From contig JAZRMQ010000026.1 in assembly GCA_045647745.1 (NCBI GenBank), forward strand, positions 1 to 64,000: a DNA stretch of 64,000 nt. Direction: 5' to 3'. The position numbers were made by a program, and so were the translations under genes. This document shows, in pieces, positions 1 to 8,314 of the stretch. How positions within the stretch are numbered: the stretch's first letter is position 1; every line of letters begins with the position of its first letter. The notes below the pieces were generated by a model. That model did not search any database. It worked only from the letters and a program-made list of their open reading frames with translations, and was not told the DNA's origin. The DNA comes from HGM04593 sp045647745 (lineage in GTDB: Bacteria; Bacteroidota; Bacteroidia; Bacteroidales; Bacteroidaceae).

Positions 1-116
1 AGTGAGATAAAAAGGTTTAAATACAAGGCTTGCGACGCCGGATAAACCGCAGTTTACTTTGCGTAAATGAGGATTTAGACGGCTAGCGTAACGCAGTAGT
101 TAGCCTTTTTAATCAC
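1..116. repeat. Hairpin-rich intergenic element
   Basis: No gene is visible here. The two ends are imperfect inverted repeats: agtgagataaaaagg at the left edge against cctttttaatcact at 104-117. A smaller stem, ggcta/tagcc, lies at 81-106. The element abuts the stop codon of the leftward gene that ends at 117, so it could act as its terminator. Its style (about 100 bp, G+C-richer core, self-complementary ends) is like the 84-bp repeats near 24.5 kb, but the sequences are not the same. The element may continue left of the window. Confidence 0.4.
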
Positions 117-2216
117 TTATTTTACAAGCACCTTTTTACCATTTACAATATAAATACCGGGAGCTGTGATAGTCTCAACACGGCGGCCGGTGAGGTCGTA
201 GATAGCCTTAACCTCGTTCTCAACCTCTACATTCTCAACGCCTGTTGTGCCCTCGTAACGGAGGCTGAAAGATTTGATACCCTCTGCACCTGCAGGCATT
301 GGCAAGTATGCCTTGTTAGCGTTGTTGAGGAATGCGCCATCAGTCAATGCGGCCTTACCGAAACCAACCTTGGTAGGTTCACCCGCCTCGTTGATGTAAC
401 CAAGAACATATGCAGCCGTTGTTATATTCATGTTTACAGTTGTTCCCTCGAGCTTATTTTCACTCCAATCTGCAGTAGTAGAGCTGATGATGCTGAGTGT
501 TGTAACACCGTTGCCGGCAAGGATAGCACCCTCGTTTGCGGCTATCTCAGACATTTCTGTCAATGTTGCAGAGGTCTCACTTGTCGCAGTTACTGCGTAT
601 GCTTTAGTGTCCTCTCCCTCCTTAACCTTGACTGCAAAAGGCAAGTAAACCGATGCATAATTATTTACTGTAATTTCGACATCTTTAGCTTCAATAATAT
701 ACCAAGCAGAAGCAGAGTTTGCGCCACTTTCCCATCCTGCACAAGCATAAGGAACACTTTCTGTTGGATGGTTCTCTGCGAAAAGACTGTGTTTAGCATC
801 ATTGCTCTCACTATTATGCAATTCCCACTGCATATTGCCATAATGTCTCAAATCCAATTTACAAGCATTTTCCTTAACAACAATTCCTGAACGATAGGTA
901 CCGGCACCAATCTTGTTAAGATAACCATCAGCATTCATATTCTTCAAATAGAACTTACCATTGCCGGCATCCTCGAATTTGAAAATCTGATTGATATTTG
1001 AATTATCGGCAGGAGATGTTACAAGGTTTGATGAACCGTTGAATGAGAGTGTTTTATATGATGTGTCACCGCGGTTGTCTGTTTTTGGAGCAACACAGAC
1101 AATGCGATAGTATGCATCTGTACTAAGTTCCAACACTGAAACACTTGCATCAAATGCGACCATTTCTTCATAAGTATCAATAGCCTCAATCTGCTCTCTA
1201 GCACTCTCAGGATAACCACCTACATAGCCAAGCTTTGCAAGTTTCTCTTCCTTCCATGAAGCTATTTTTTGCAGTGCAATTTTTGCTTCAGCAGCAGCTA
1301 TTTGTGTCGCATAAGTAGTTGTACCATTACTTACAACATTAAATGTAAGCAAACAACCACCATCATTGGCGTTATTAGTTTCCCATTTCACCTGGTTGGG
1401 AGCAGTTGTACCGCAACCCATAGACAAGTAGCGTGTACCGGTACCTGAACCTACATGGATATATTCTACACTATTGACAGTGTGTTTTGCAAAGTTAAGA
1501 GCGTATGGCTCGCCAAAAAAGATATCAGCGTTAGTTTCGTTGTCATATACAAACTCAGCTTTACCGATGTTGTACAAATATGTTACACCATCAACATTCT
1601 TTACATACCAGAACTTACCGTTTTCAACAATAGATGTACAACTATTATCTGTGTAATTACTCCAAGAAATCTCTGTCAATACAGGGCGGTTATAGTCATT
1701 GCTTGCGGCCAAATATCCACGTTTACCGTTTTCATCAGCCTGAATAGTGTAAACACCATCAGCAACAATTAAAAAAGGATCGGGAACCTCTATAAAGCCC
1801 CACTTGGGAGCATCCGCAGTGGCAGCAGTCAAATTAGCAGCTTCGCGTGTATAATCCGGTTGGTTGTTATATAAATATCTACCACCATTTTTAATATAAT
1901 AGCGCCCGTTATCAGCTTCCTCTATGGTTGTTTCTGTTGCAGCGTCTACCAAGGTAATCTGACCTCCGCTAGTTCCAATGTATTTTCCCGTAAGGACTTC
2001 TTTTATACCAATTTCAAGAATTTGATAAATACCAGCACTGCTCTCATCGGCTGCAACATCTATACCTCCGTTTTCGACTACAGATGTAAGCCAAGGATTT
2101 GTAGAGTGAGTACCCTTAATCTTGTAAAATTTGCCAACCTGTGGCTCACTGAATGTCTGCGCCATTGCACCCACTGTAAGGAACAACGACATCAAAAATA
2201 AAGTAAATTTTCTCAT
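117..2216 (-). CDS. Secreted protein with ricin-like repeats and C-terminal sorting-like domain
   Basis: About 699 residues, exported. I start it at the ATG at 2216 because the protein then begins with a clear signal peptide (MRKFTLFLMSLFLTVGAMAQ); the open frame runs 46 codons further upstream but reads as non-coding. The body has repeated stretches of the type FYKIKG...YLTS and YYRIVC...KFYLKNMNADGYL, which resemble ricin-type beta-trefoil carbohydrate-binding repeats. The last 30 residues (IYDLTGRRV ... GIYIVNGKKVLVK) closely match the tail of the sialidase that ends at 11825, and look like a type IX-style sorting or anchoring domain common in Bacteroidales. A TACATTTG box (complement at 2267-2274) could be its promoter. 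No catalytic motif is recognisable; a surface lectin or adhesin role is inference. Confidence 0.7.
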   Translation of the reverse strand: MRKFTLFLMSLFLTVGAMAQTFSEPQVGKFYKIKGTHSTNPWLTSVVENGGIDVAADESSAGIYQILEIGIKEVLTGKYIGTSGGQITLVDAATETTIEEADNGRYYIKNGGRYLYNNQPDYTREAANLTAATADAPKWGFIEVPDPFLIVADGVYTIQADENGKRGYLAASNDYNRPVLTEISWSNYTDNSCTSIVENGKFWYVKNVDGVTYLYNIGKAEFVYDNETNADIFFGEPYALNFAKHTVNSVEYIHVGSGTGTRYLSMGCGTTAPNQVKWETNNANDGGCLLTFNVVSNGTTTYATQIAAAEAKIALQKIASWKEEKLAKLGYVGGYPESAREQIEAIDTYEEMVAFDASVSVLELSTDAYYRIVCVAPKTDNRGDTSYKTLSFNGSSNLVTSPADNSNINQIFKFEDAGNGKFYLKNMNADGYLNKIGAGTYRSGIVVKENACKLDLRHYGNMQWELHNSESNDAKHSLFAENHPTESVPYACAGWESGANSASAWYIIEAKDVEITVNNYASVYLPFAVKVKEGEDTKAYAVTATSETSATLTEMSEIAANEGAILAGNGVTTLSIISSTTADWSENKLEGTTVNMNITTAAYVLGYINEAGEPTKVGFGKAALTDGAFLNNANKAYLPMPAGAEGIKSFSLRYEGTTGVENVEVENEVKAIYDLTGRRVETITAPGIYIVNGKKVLVK

Positions 2217-2727
2217 AAAGTTTTTTAGTTTATTTAAAAAAAGTTTGGTTAATGCATACTTCGGTACAAATGTAAGCAGAAGTCTGCTTTTTACCCCCCC
2301 TATTTTGTTAAATAATGTTAAAATATAAAAATCGTCAACTATAACACACTCCACTCTTTGTTTACATAAAAGCAGCAGAGCTACTTAAAACAGTAACAAA
2401 AAAACGTGGACAACTTTGCATTATCCACTGATGAGGTCTTGGCGTTACCCGGAAGATAGATAAGCAAGTTGTCCACGCTGTATAGAGCGCGGACATCAAC
2501 TTTGCCACTATTCTTCCATTTGATTTAACCGCCAAGTTTGACAAGGCCGGAGCCCTGCCGGGGCAAAATGCCCCCATCAGATAGGATAGTAAAGTTAATG
2601 CGCTATGTTTTAATATGTCATAACCCCATAGGGGTTACGCTCACAAAAATAGTTATTTTTTTAGAAATACACACAAAAATTATCAAAAAAAAATTAAGCA
2701 AACGCCCGAGGAAGGGCCGGTGAGATA
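2217..2727. other. Intergenic region with three inverted repeats
   Basis: No convincing gene is present. Three hairpins are visible: cgtggacaactt at 2405-2416 against aagttgtccacg at 2466-2477; ggggca/tgcccc at 2560-2574; and taacccc-ata-ggggtta at 2631-2647. The phrase caactttgc recurs at about 2411 and 2492, next to the left arm of the first repeat and after a second ggaca. A 71-codon leftward frame spans 2362-2577 but overlaps all these hairpins and has no homologue I recognise. Confidence 0.5.
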
Positions 2728-2758
2728 TTGTTTTTGTCACACTCTTTTGTTACTTTTG
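2728..2758 (+). promoter_or_regulatory. Bacteroidales-type promoter for fabG
   Basis: TTG at 2728-2730 and TACTTTTG at 2751-2758 are separated by 20 nt, matching the Bacteroidetes consensus (TTTG about -33, TAnnTTTG about -7). The predicted leader before the fabG ATG is about 40 nt. Confidence 0.65.
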
Positions 2759-2801
2759 CCGGCAAACAACAGGCGCTATTTGCCACTAAACCAAAAAAGA
2801 A

Positions 2802-3548
2802 ATGACACTACTTGAAGGAAAGACAGCTCTTGTCACAGGAGCTACACGAGGTATAGGCCGCGCTATTGCGGTGAAATTTGCACAGCAAGGGGCGAACGTA
2901 GCGTTCACCTATCGCCAGATAAACAGCAATGCCGAGGAACTTATCAAAGAGATTGAGGCGCTTGGTGTAAAGTGTAAGGGATATGCAGCCGACGCAGCCG
3001 ACTATGCAGCAACAGAAGCTGTTGTAAAGGAGGTGGTTGCCGATTTTGGACGCATCGACGTGCTTGTGAACAACGCCGGCATAACAAAAGACGGGCTTAT
3101 CCTGCGAATGACCGAGGAGCAGTGGGACGCTGTGATAACCACCAATCTCAAATCGGCGTTTAATTTCACTCGCGCCGTTGTACCTGTGATGGCAAAGCAA
3201 CGCGTGGGAAGCATTATAAATATGTCGTCGGTGGTTGGCGAGAACGGCAACGCTGGACAGTGTAACTACTCGGCATCAAAGGCGGGCCTTATAGGCCTTG
3301 CAAAATCAATAGCCAAGGAGATGGGCCCAAGAGGCATCAGATGCAATTGTATTGCTCCGGGCTTTATTGTCACCGATATGACCTCGGCAATTCCAGAGGA
3401 GATGCGCGCCGAATGGGCAAAGACTATCCCCTTGCGCCGTGCCGGAACGCCCGAGGATGTTGCCAATGTTGCACTATTCCTTGCCAGTGATATGTCGGCT
3501 TATGTGAGTGGTCAGGTCATCAATTGCTGCGGTGCAATGAGTTGCTGA
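2802..3548 (+). CDS. fabG: 3-oxoacyl-[acyl-carrier-protein] reductase
   Basis: Cytosolic short-chain dehydrogenase (248 residues, normal family length) that reduces 3-oxoacyl-ACP with NADPH in type II fatty acid synthesis. The NADPH-binding TGATRGIG is at residues 12-19, NNAG lies near residue 88, and the catalytic Ser-Tyr-Lys set is seen as INMSS followed by YSASK near residues 154-158. The C-terminus (GQVINCCGAMSC) is typical of Bacteroidales FabG. It stands alone, with its own promoter and a strong terminator directly downstream; no other fatty-acid gene is adjacent. Confidence 0.95.
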   Translation: MTLLEGKTALVTGATRGIGRAIAVKFAQQGANVAFTYRQINSNAEELIKEIEALGVKCKGYAADAADYAATEAVVKEVVADFGRIDVLVNNAGITKDGLILRMTEEQWDAVITTNLKSAFNFTRAVVPVMAKQRVGSIINMSSVVGENGNAGQCNYSASKAGLIGLAKSIAKEMGPRGIRCNCIAPGFIVTDMTSAIPEEMRAEWAKTIPLRRAGTPEDVANVALFLASDMSAYVSGQVINCCGAMSC

Positions 3549-3567
3549 TATTTTCATTAAATACGCA

Positions 3568-3619
3568 ATCTTCGGGTGGGTGCAATAGTTATGTGCACCC
3601 ACCCGAAGATATTTTTACT
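3568..3619 (+). terminator. Terminator after fabG
   Basis: A perfect 17-bp stem (3568-3584 with 3594-3610) and a 9-nt loop, followed by atttttacta: a strong intrinsic terminator 20 nt after the fabG stop codon. Confidence 0.85.
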
Positions 3620-3717
3620 ACACAGAGCCTATGACTGTGTGCAAAAAAAGCAGTGCTTTCCCATTCTTATTTACCTATATTTCAACAAGTTGTAGAAATA
3701 TAATCACATAAAAAATT

Positions 3718-3747
3718 TTGAAACATAGTTACGACACCTTACTTTTG
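3718..3747 (+). promoter_or_regulatory. Promoter for the small DNA-binding protein
   Basis: TTG at 3718-3720 and TACTTTTG at 3740-3747 with 19-nt spacing fit the Bacteroidetes consensus. This leaves a leader of roughly 100 nt before the ATG at 3852, in which I see no clear structured element. Confidence 0.5.
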
Positions 3748-3851
3748 CTCAAAATTTTCAATGCTTTACAGCATTTTAAGGACACAAGCTCCGCTAAAAG
3801 GGTAGCCCCTAAAGTATAGACACACTACACCATACTATAACAATCGGCAAT

Positions 3852-4067
3852 ATGATTCACATTGGAAATATCATAAAAAAGCAGTTCGATGCTCAAGAAG
3901 GCTCAGTGTCTTGGTTCGCAAAGCAGTTGTGTTGCGACAGAACTAATGTTTATAGCATCTTCAAACGAGAAAGTATTGACACCGCATTGCTCGAAAAAAT
4001 CTCTATTATACTAAAACACGACTTTTTCAAGTATTATAGCAAGAGTATAAACATAAACGACAAATAA
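3852..4067 (+). CDS. Small XRE-like DNA-binding protein
   Basis: A 71-residue cytosolic protein. Residues 16-55 read as a helix-turn-helix: SVSWFAKQL (helix 2), CDRTNVYSIFKR (recognition helix), then SIDTALLEKISIIL. This arrangement is found in short, stand-alone HTH proteins widespread in Bacteroidales, where the serine/threonine-rich recognition helix follows a conserved CxRTNVY segment. No sensor domain is present, and no target can be deduced. It is monocistronic, with promoter and terminator of its own. Confidence 0.7.
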   Translation: MIHIGNIIKKQFDAQEGSVSWFAKQLCCDRTNVYSIFKRESIDTALLEKISIILKHDFFKYYSKSININDK

Positions 4068-4122
4068 AAACCACGACAAAACTCAAAAGGTGAGGTGAGC
4101 TGTTAATTCACCGCCTCGCCCC

Positions 4123-4162
4123 GAGGGAAACGGAAATCTCTGCCCGGTTCCCTCTTTTTTTT
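4123..4162 (+). terminator. Terminator after the small HTH gene
   Basis: gagggaa (4123-4129) plus cgg pairs with ccg plus ttccctc (4144-4154), with one a-g mismatch, and is followed by eight Ts. Confidence 0.75.
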
Positions 4163-4193
4163 GCTTTTATCTCTATCCGTTGCTATTGTTTAC

Positions 4194-4232
4194 AAAAAAT
4201 CTCCTCCACTATAACAGCAGAGGAGATTTTTG
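4194..4232 (-). terminator. Terminator for the leftward lipoprotein gene
   Basis: aaaaaatctcctc pairs with gaggagattttt across an 13-nt loop. The A-run on one side and T-run on the other let it act in both directions; it lies about 11 nt past the stop of the leftward gene. Confidence 0.7.
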
Positions 4233-4243
4233 TAAATATTGAA

Positions 4244-4624
4244 TTATCTGTAACGAACAAATTCGGCACGATAATCACCACTCCTAAGCACCATTCTATC
4301 GTCATAAATACTAACGCTTAGCGAATAGATATCATCGGTGAAGTTGGATTTTAATTTCAATTGCCCGTAGCTAATGTAATAGGTTCCTGCATCAACCTCG
4401 TAGATATAATCGCCGGCAATGTTATCATAGATATAACGATAGGTCCAACGACCGGTGGGGTCAAAATCGTAGACCTCTTCTTCAAAGACTGTCGCATCTT
4501 CATAAACACTGCTCCAAGAACCAATAATTTCATCCTCCACTGCATAGAAACCGCCACTCTCGCACGATGTTAGCCCCAACGTAAACAATAAAAGAAATAA
4601 AATATTTTTAAATATCTTTTTCAT
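4244..4624 (-). CDS. Small lipocalin-like lipoprotein
   Basis: About 126 residues from the ATG at 4624 (a start six codons upstream is also possible). The N-terminus MKKIFKNILFLLLFTLGLTSC ends in the lipobox LTSC, so the mature protein is a lipid-anchored envelope protein. The mature part begins with GSWSSVYED and continues as alternating polar/hydrophobic strands (WTYRYIY, YYISYGQLKL, DRMVLRS), which suggests a small lipocalin-like beta-barrel of the kind common in Bacteroidales. Function unknown. It stands alone between terminators. Confidence 0.7.
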   Translation of the reverse strand: MKKIFKNILFLLLFTLGLTSCESGGFYAVEDEIIGSWSSVYEDATVFEEEVYDFDPTGRWTYRYIYDNIAGDYIYEVDAGTYYISYGQLKLKSNFTDDIYSLSVSIYDDRMVLRSGDYRAEFVRYR

Positions 4625-4717
4625 AGTATTCATAGTAAACAACTTGAGTACAAAGAAAATAAAAAAGATTTAAAATATCAAAAAAAGCAGTAAACCATTA
4701 ATGATTATATAAAAAAC

Positions 4718-4749
4718 ATTGCGCGTTGTGGCAAGCCACAACGCGCAAT
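4718..4749 (-). terminator. groESL terminator
   Basis: A perfect 14-bp stem (attgcgcgttgtgg with ccacaacgcgcaat) with the tetraloop caag, 24 nt beyond the groEL stop; leftward it is followed by a T-rich run. Confidence 0.85.
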
Positions 4750-4773
4750 GCTGTTATAGTCTTTGGGAAGTTA

Positions 4774-6411
4774 TTACATCATACCGCCCATACCGCCCAT
4801 TCCGGGGGCGCCCATAGGCATCTCGGGCTTATCCTCTTTTTTCTCAACAATAACACACTCTGTTGTGAGGAACATTCCGGCGATTGAAGCCGCATTCTCA
4901 AGAGCAACGCGTGTTACCTTTGCAGGGTCAACAACGCCGGCTGCAAAAAGGTTCTCATAAACATCGGCACGAGCATTGTAACCAAAATCGCCCTTGCCCT
5001 CGCGAACCTTCTGAACAATAACGGCACCCTCTTTGCCTGCATTTGCAACAATCTGGCGCAAAGGCTCCTCGATAGCACGTTTTACAATTGCAACACCTGT
5101 CTTTTCGTCCTCGTTTACGGTTGTGATACCCTCGAGACTATCGATAGAACGAATGTAGGCAACGCCTCCACCGGGGACAATGCCCTCTTCGATAGCTGCA
5201 CGTGTAGCACAAAGAGCATCGTCTACACGGTCCTTCTTCTCTTTCATCTCAACCTCGGAAGCAGCACCAACGTAGAGAACAGCAACGCCACCGGCCAATT
5301 TGCCCAGACGCTCTTGAAGCTTCTCCTTGTCGTAGTCGCTCTTTGTTGTGGCAATCTGTGCCTTAATCTGTGCAACACGTGCCTCAATAGCCTCTTTATT
5401 GCCGTTACCATCAACAATGGTTGTATTATCTTTGCTTACTGTGATTTTACCACAAGTACCCAACATCTCAAGAGTTGCCTGCTCGAGCTTGATACCCTTC
5501 TCCTCGCTGATTACGATACCACCGGTGAGTGTTGCAATATCCTCGAGCATATCCTTGCGACGGTCGCCAAAGCCCGGAGCCTTTACTGCACAAATCTTCA
5601 ATTGTGTGCGCAGACGGTTCACAACCAAAGTTGTGAGTGCCTCGCTCTCAACATCCTCGGCAATGATGAGCAAAGGACGGCCTGTCTGAACAGCGGGCTC
5701 CAAGATTGGGAGCATATCCTTGAGGTTGGTTATCTTCTTGTCGTAGATGAGAATATATGGGTTCTCCATCTGGCACTCCATCTTCTCGGTGTCGGTGATA
5801 AAATATGCCGAGAGGTAACCACGGTCGAACTGCATACCCTCGACAACACCAATTGTTGTGTCGCGGCTCTTTGCTTCCTCGATTGTGATTACACCATCTT
5901 TTGACACCTTGCGCATAGCGTCGGCAATGAGTTTACCAATCTCGGCGTCATTATTTGCCGAGATTGAAGCAACCTGCTCAATCTTGTCGTAATCGTTACC
6001 AACCTCTTCGCTCTGCTCTTTGATTGAAGCAACGACCTTTGTCACAGCCTTGTCGATACCGCGTTTAAGATCCATTGGGTTGGCACCGGCTGTAACGTTG
6101 CGCAAGCCCTCGGTGATGATTGCCTGTGCAAGCAATGTTGCTGTTGTTGTGCCGTCACCGGCATCGTCGTTTGTCTTTGCTGCAACCGACTTTACGAGCT
6201 GCGCGCCGGTGTTCATATAAGCATCGGCAAGCTCAATCTCTTTTGCCACTGACACACCATCTTTTGTGATGTGAGGCGCACCAAACTTCTTCTCGATGAT
6301 TACGTTGCGACCTTTGGGGCCGAGTGTAACTTTTACTGCATTTGCGAGTTCATCGACACCCTTTTTCAACTGGTCGCGAGCATCCATATTGAACAATATC
6401 TCTTTTGCCAT
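4774..6411 (-). CDS. groEL: 60-kDa chaperonin GroEL
   Basis: 545 residues, normal length. This is the ATP-driven cytosolic folding chamber subunit that works with GroES. Typical signatures are all present: LGPKGRNVIIEKKFGAPHIT near the N-terminus, the nucleotide-binding DGTTTATLLAQ near residue 87, and the flexible C-terminal GGMGGMM tail. It follows groES with a 27-nt gap, so the two form the usual operon. No CIRCE element (TTAGCACTC inverted repeat) is visible upstream of groES, so HrcA-type control is not supported by the sequence. Confidence 0.98.
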   Translation of the reverse strand: MAKEILFNMDARDQLKKGVDELANAVKVTLGPKGRNVIIEKKFGAPHITKDGVSVAKEIELADAYMNTGAQLVKSVAAKTNDDAGDGTTTATLLAQAIITEGLRNVTAGANPMDLKRGIDKAVTKVVASIKEQSEEVGNDYDKIEQVASISANNDAEIGKLIADAMRKVSKDGVITIEEAKSRDTTIGVVEGMQFDRGYLSAYFITDTEKMECQMENPYILIYDKKITNLKDMLPILEPAVQTGRPLLIIAEDVESEALTTLVVNRLRTQLKICAVKAPGFGDRRKDMLEDIATLTGGIVISEEKGIKLEQATLEMLGTCGKITVSKDNTTIVDGNGNKEAIEARVAQIKAQIATTKSDYDKEKLQERLGKLAGGVAVLYVGAASEVEMKEKKDRVDDALCATRAAIEEGIVPGGGVAYIRSIDSLEGITTVNEDEKTGVAIVKRAIEEPLRQIVANAGKEGAVIVQKVREGKGDFGYNARADVYENLFAAGVVDPAKVTRVALENAASIAGMFLTTECVIVEKKEDKPEMPMGAPGMGGMGGMM

Positions 6412-6438
6412 CTTTCTTATAATTTAGTCTTTAAACAA

Positions 6439-6711
6439 TTATCCCAAAATCGCAAGCACGTCGCTCTGGCGCATAATGAGATATTTTTCACCTTCAAATT
6501 CAATCTCTGTTCCGGCATATTTGCCATAGAGAACTTGGTCGCCTACCGCAATCACCATCTCCTCCTCTTTTGTACCGTTGCCAACTGCAACTACCTTACC
6601 CTGCAAAGGTTTCTCCTTTGCTGTATCGGGGATAATAATTCCACCAATAGTCTTTTCCTCTGCAGGCTGAGGCAAAATAAGCACTCTGTCTGCCAATGGT
6701 TTAATATTCAT
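6439..6711 (-). CDS. groES: 10-kDa co-chaperonin GroES
   Basis: 90 residues; the heptameric lid of GroEL. It begins MNIKPLADRVLI, carries the mobile loop around EEKTIGGIIIPDTAKEKP (about residues 18-35), and has GDQVLYGKYAGTEI near the roof region. A TATTTTTG box (complement 6807-6814) about 95 nt upstream is a candidate -7 element without a convincing partner. First gene of the groES-groEL operon. Confidence 0.97.
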   Translation of the reverse strand: MNIKPLADRVLILPQPAEEKTIGGIIIPDTAKEKPLQGKVVAVGNGTKEEEMVIAVGDQVLYGKYAGTEIEFEGEKYLIMRQSDVLAILG

Positions 6712-6894
6712 AATCTGTTACTTTTTATTATTATTTTTTGTTATTGTATTTGTCGGTAACCTCCAAAGGTTATATAACCAAAAATGTGCCAAAAATGTTC
6801 ACGGCGCAAAAATATTACAAAAAGGCAAAGGTTTACCCAGTCACAAATGAAGAATGTGACAAATTGGCAGTCTCCTCTATCGCACCGTCAAATA

Positions 6895-7845
6895 TTAAGC
6901 GTTCATTATAAGATAGGTTGTATAAGCAACGTATCCTGCAACAAGCAAAGCACCCTCGAAGCGGGTAATTACCGCCTTGCCACCAAAGCGAGCGACAACA
7001 TAAATGAGCAGTGACGATGCCAACAGCACATAGTAATCGACAAAGCTGAAGCCATCGAGTGCTATTGGTGTAATGGTTGCGCTGACACCCAAGATGAAGA
7101 AAATATTCAATATATTGCTGCCAAGCACATTACCAAGCGCAATGCCCACATTGCCTTTGCGCGCTGCATTTACCGACACAGCAAGCTCGGGCAATGAGCT
7201 GCCGGCCGAAACGATGGTGATACCAATCACTGCCTCGGAGAGACCAAGCGCACGAGCCACCTCTGTTGCGCCGTCAACGAAAATATTTCCACCAAAGATT
7301 AGCGCTGCAAGACCTGCAACTATAAAAAGCACCACCTTCATAACAGGAAGCACCTCGCCGGGTTCTTCGGCGCCATCGCCGCTGATGGAGAATGTATAGC
7401 GCACGAACACTGCCAAGAAACAGAGCAACAACAAACCGCCGTAACGTGTTATCTCCTCGCCCGGAGCACCGCCCACAAGCATACTGCCCGACACAAGCAA
7501 CAACGCCACCGACGCCAACAAGTTAAAAGGTATCTCGCGCGTGAGCATCCTTGCATTAAACCTGATGGGAGCAATAAGTGCAGCTACACCAAGAATAAAC
7601 ATTCCGTTAAAGATGTTACTACCAATGATATTTCCCAAAGCCAAGCCCGGGCTACCCTTCAACGCCGAACCGGTACTGATTACAAGCTCGGGCAACGATG
7701 TTCCTATGGCAACAATTGTGAGACCAATCACAAGTTCGCTGATATTAAAGCGACGCGCAAGAGCCGAAGCTCCCTTTGTGAGCCAATCGGCTCCCAAAAT
7801 AACGAGCACAATACCCGCCACAAAACTCAATATTGACAACAACAT
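6895..7845 (-). CDS. Calcium/sodium antiporter (YrbG-type, CaCA superfamily)
   Basis: 316 residues, almost entirely hydrophobic, with two homologous halves of five membrane segments each. The ion-binding alpha repeats are visible: GTSLPELVISTGSALKG with GNIIGSNIFN in the first half (about residues 48-80) and GSSLPELAVSVNAARKG with GNVLGSNILN in the second (about 211-245). The family exchanges Ca2+ for Na+ (or K+) across the inner membrane. A TATCTTCG box (complement 7882-7889) lies 37 nt upstream. It is divergent from the thiamine operon. Confidence 0.9.
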   Translation of the reverse strand: MLLSILSFVAGIVLVILGADWLTKGASALARRFNISELVIGLTIVAIGTSLPELVISTGSALKGSPGLALGNIIGSNIFNGMFILGVAALIAPIRFNARMLTREIPFNLLASVALLLVSGSMLVGGAPGEEITRYGGLLLLCFLAVFVRYTFSISGDGAEEPGEVLPVMKVVLFIVAGLAALIFGGNIFVDGATEVARALGLSEAVIGITIVSAGSSLPELAVSVNAARKGNVGIALGNVLGSNILNIFFILGVSATITPIALDGFSFVDYYVLLASSLLIYVVARFGGKAVITRFEGALLVAGYVAYTTYLIMNA

Positions 7846-7970
7846 TTTTATATTTTTTAGTGAATATTTTTAATAATTGCGCGAAGATAATAAAAAAAAT
7901 CACCATCACTGCGAAAAACAGAGACATTTGTTTTTAAAGCACAGTAAATATGAGATAACAAAAGCAAGAG

Positions 7971-8001
7971 TTGTTTTTTACATTTTTTACCATTACCTTT
8001 G
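7971..8001 (+). promoter_or_regulatory. Promoter of the thiamine operon
   Basis: TTG at 7971-7973 and TACCTTTG at 7994-8001, spaced by 20 nt, immediately before the TPP riboswitch; transcription would begin just upstream of the aptamer. Confidence 0.75.
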
Positions 8002-8014
8002 CAGCAGATTTCAA

Positions 8015-8108
8015 TTACGGGGTGCCCAAATTGTCTGCAATTGCAGCACAGAGGCTGAGATCATACCCAAGAACCTGATCCGGGTAATGCCGGCGTAGGA
8101 AAACGAGC
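8015..8108 (+). ncRNA. TPP riboswitch (THI element)
   Basis: The conserved aptamer segments are present in order: ggggtgcc, then ggctgagatcatacccaag, then gaacctgatccgggtaatgc and cggcgtaggaaa. They match the thiamine pyrophosphate-binding fold (P2/J3-2 CUGAGA core and P4/P5 segments). It precedes a receptor, a transporter and thiamine pyrophosphokinase, so it should reduce their expression when TPP is plentiful. Confidence 0.95.
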
Positions 8109-8124
8109 TAAAAGCGAAGTTTCT

Positions 8125-8199
8125 ACAACATTGGCAGCGAAGGTCACAGGTTGCACCGACGAAGGTGGTGCCCTGTGGGTCGCGAAAAGACAATGTTGT
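8125..8199 (+). promoter_or_regulatory. Long hairpin in the riboswitch leader
   Basis: Downstream of the aptamer an outer stem, acaacattg (8125-8133) with caatgttgt (8191-8199), encloses a second hairpin built from cacagg..gcacc (8145-8155) and ggtg..ccctgtg (8164-8177). No T-run follows, so it is not a plain terminator. It may be part of the expression platform or a leader-stabilising structure. The leader is about 300 nt in all, unusually long. Confidence 0.5.
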
Positions 8200-8314
8200 C
8201 AAAGCAAAAAGGAAGAATAGACCTTTCAGCTCTAGGAAAAATCCCCATTTTCCGTTTAACCCGGAGTTTGGAGGATTTATTTTTTTCTCCTGCTCCAACA
8301 AAATTGAGATTGCA

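Noticed and set aside
2362..2577. 71-codon leftward frame as a small gene
   Set aside because: It covers several hairpins, has no promoter or recognisable protein features and looks like read-through of repeat DNA.
5314..5904. Open frame of 196 codons on the plus strand inside groEL
   Set aside because: It is fully antisense to a conserved chaperonin gene; its composition is a mirror of groEL codon bias and no family is recognised.
6712..6894. CIRCE operator upstream of groES
   Set aside because: The TTAGCACTC-N9-GAGTGCTAA pattern is absent; only a short taacct/aggtta stem is present.
8165..8314. Upstream start of the thiamine receptor in the riboswitch leader
   Set aside because: The extension would translate structured leader RNA and place a 50-residue non-signal segment before a good signal peptide.
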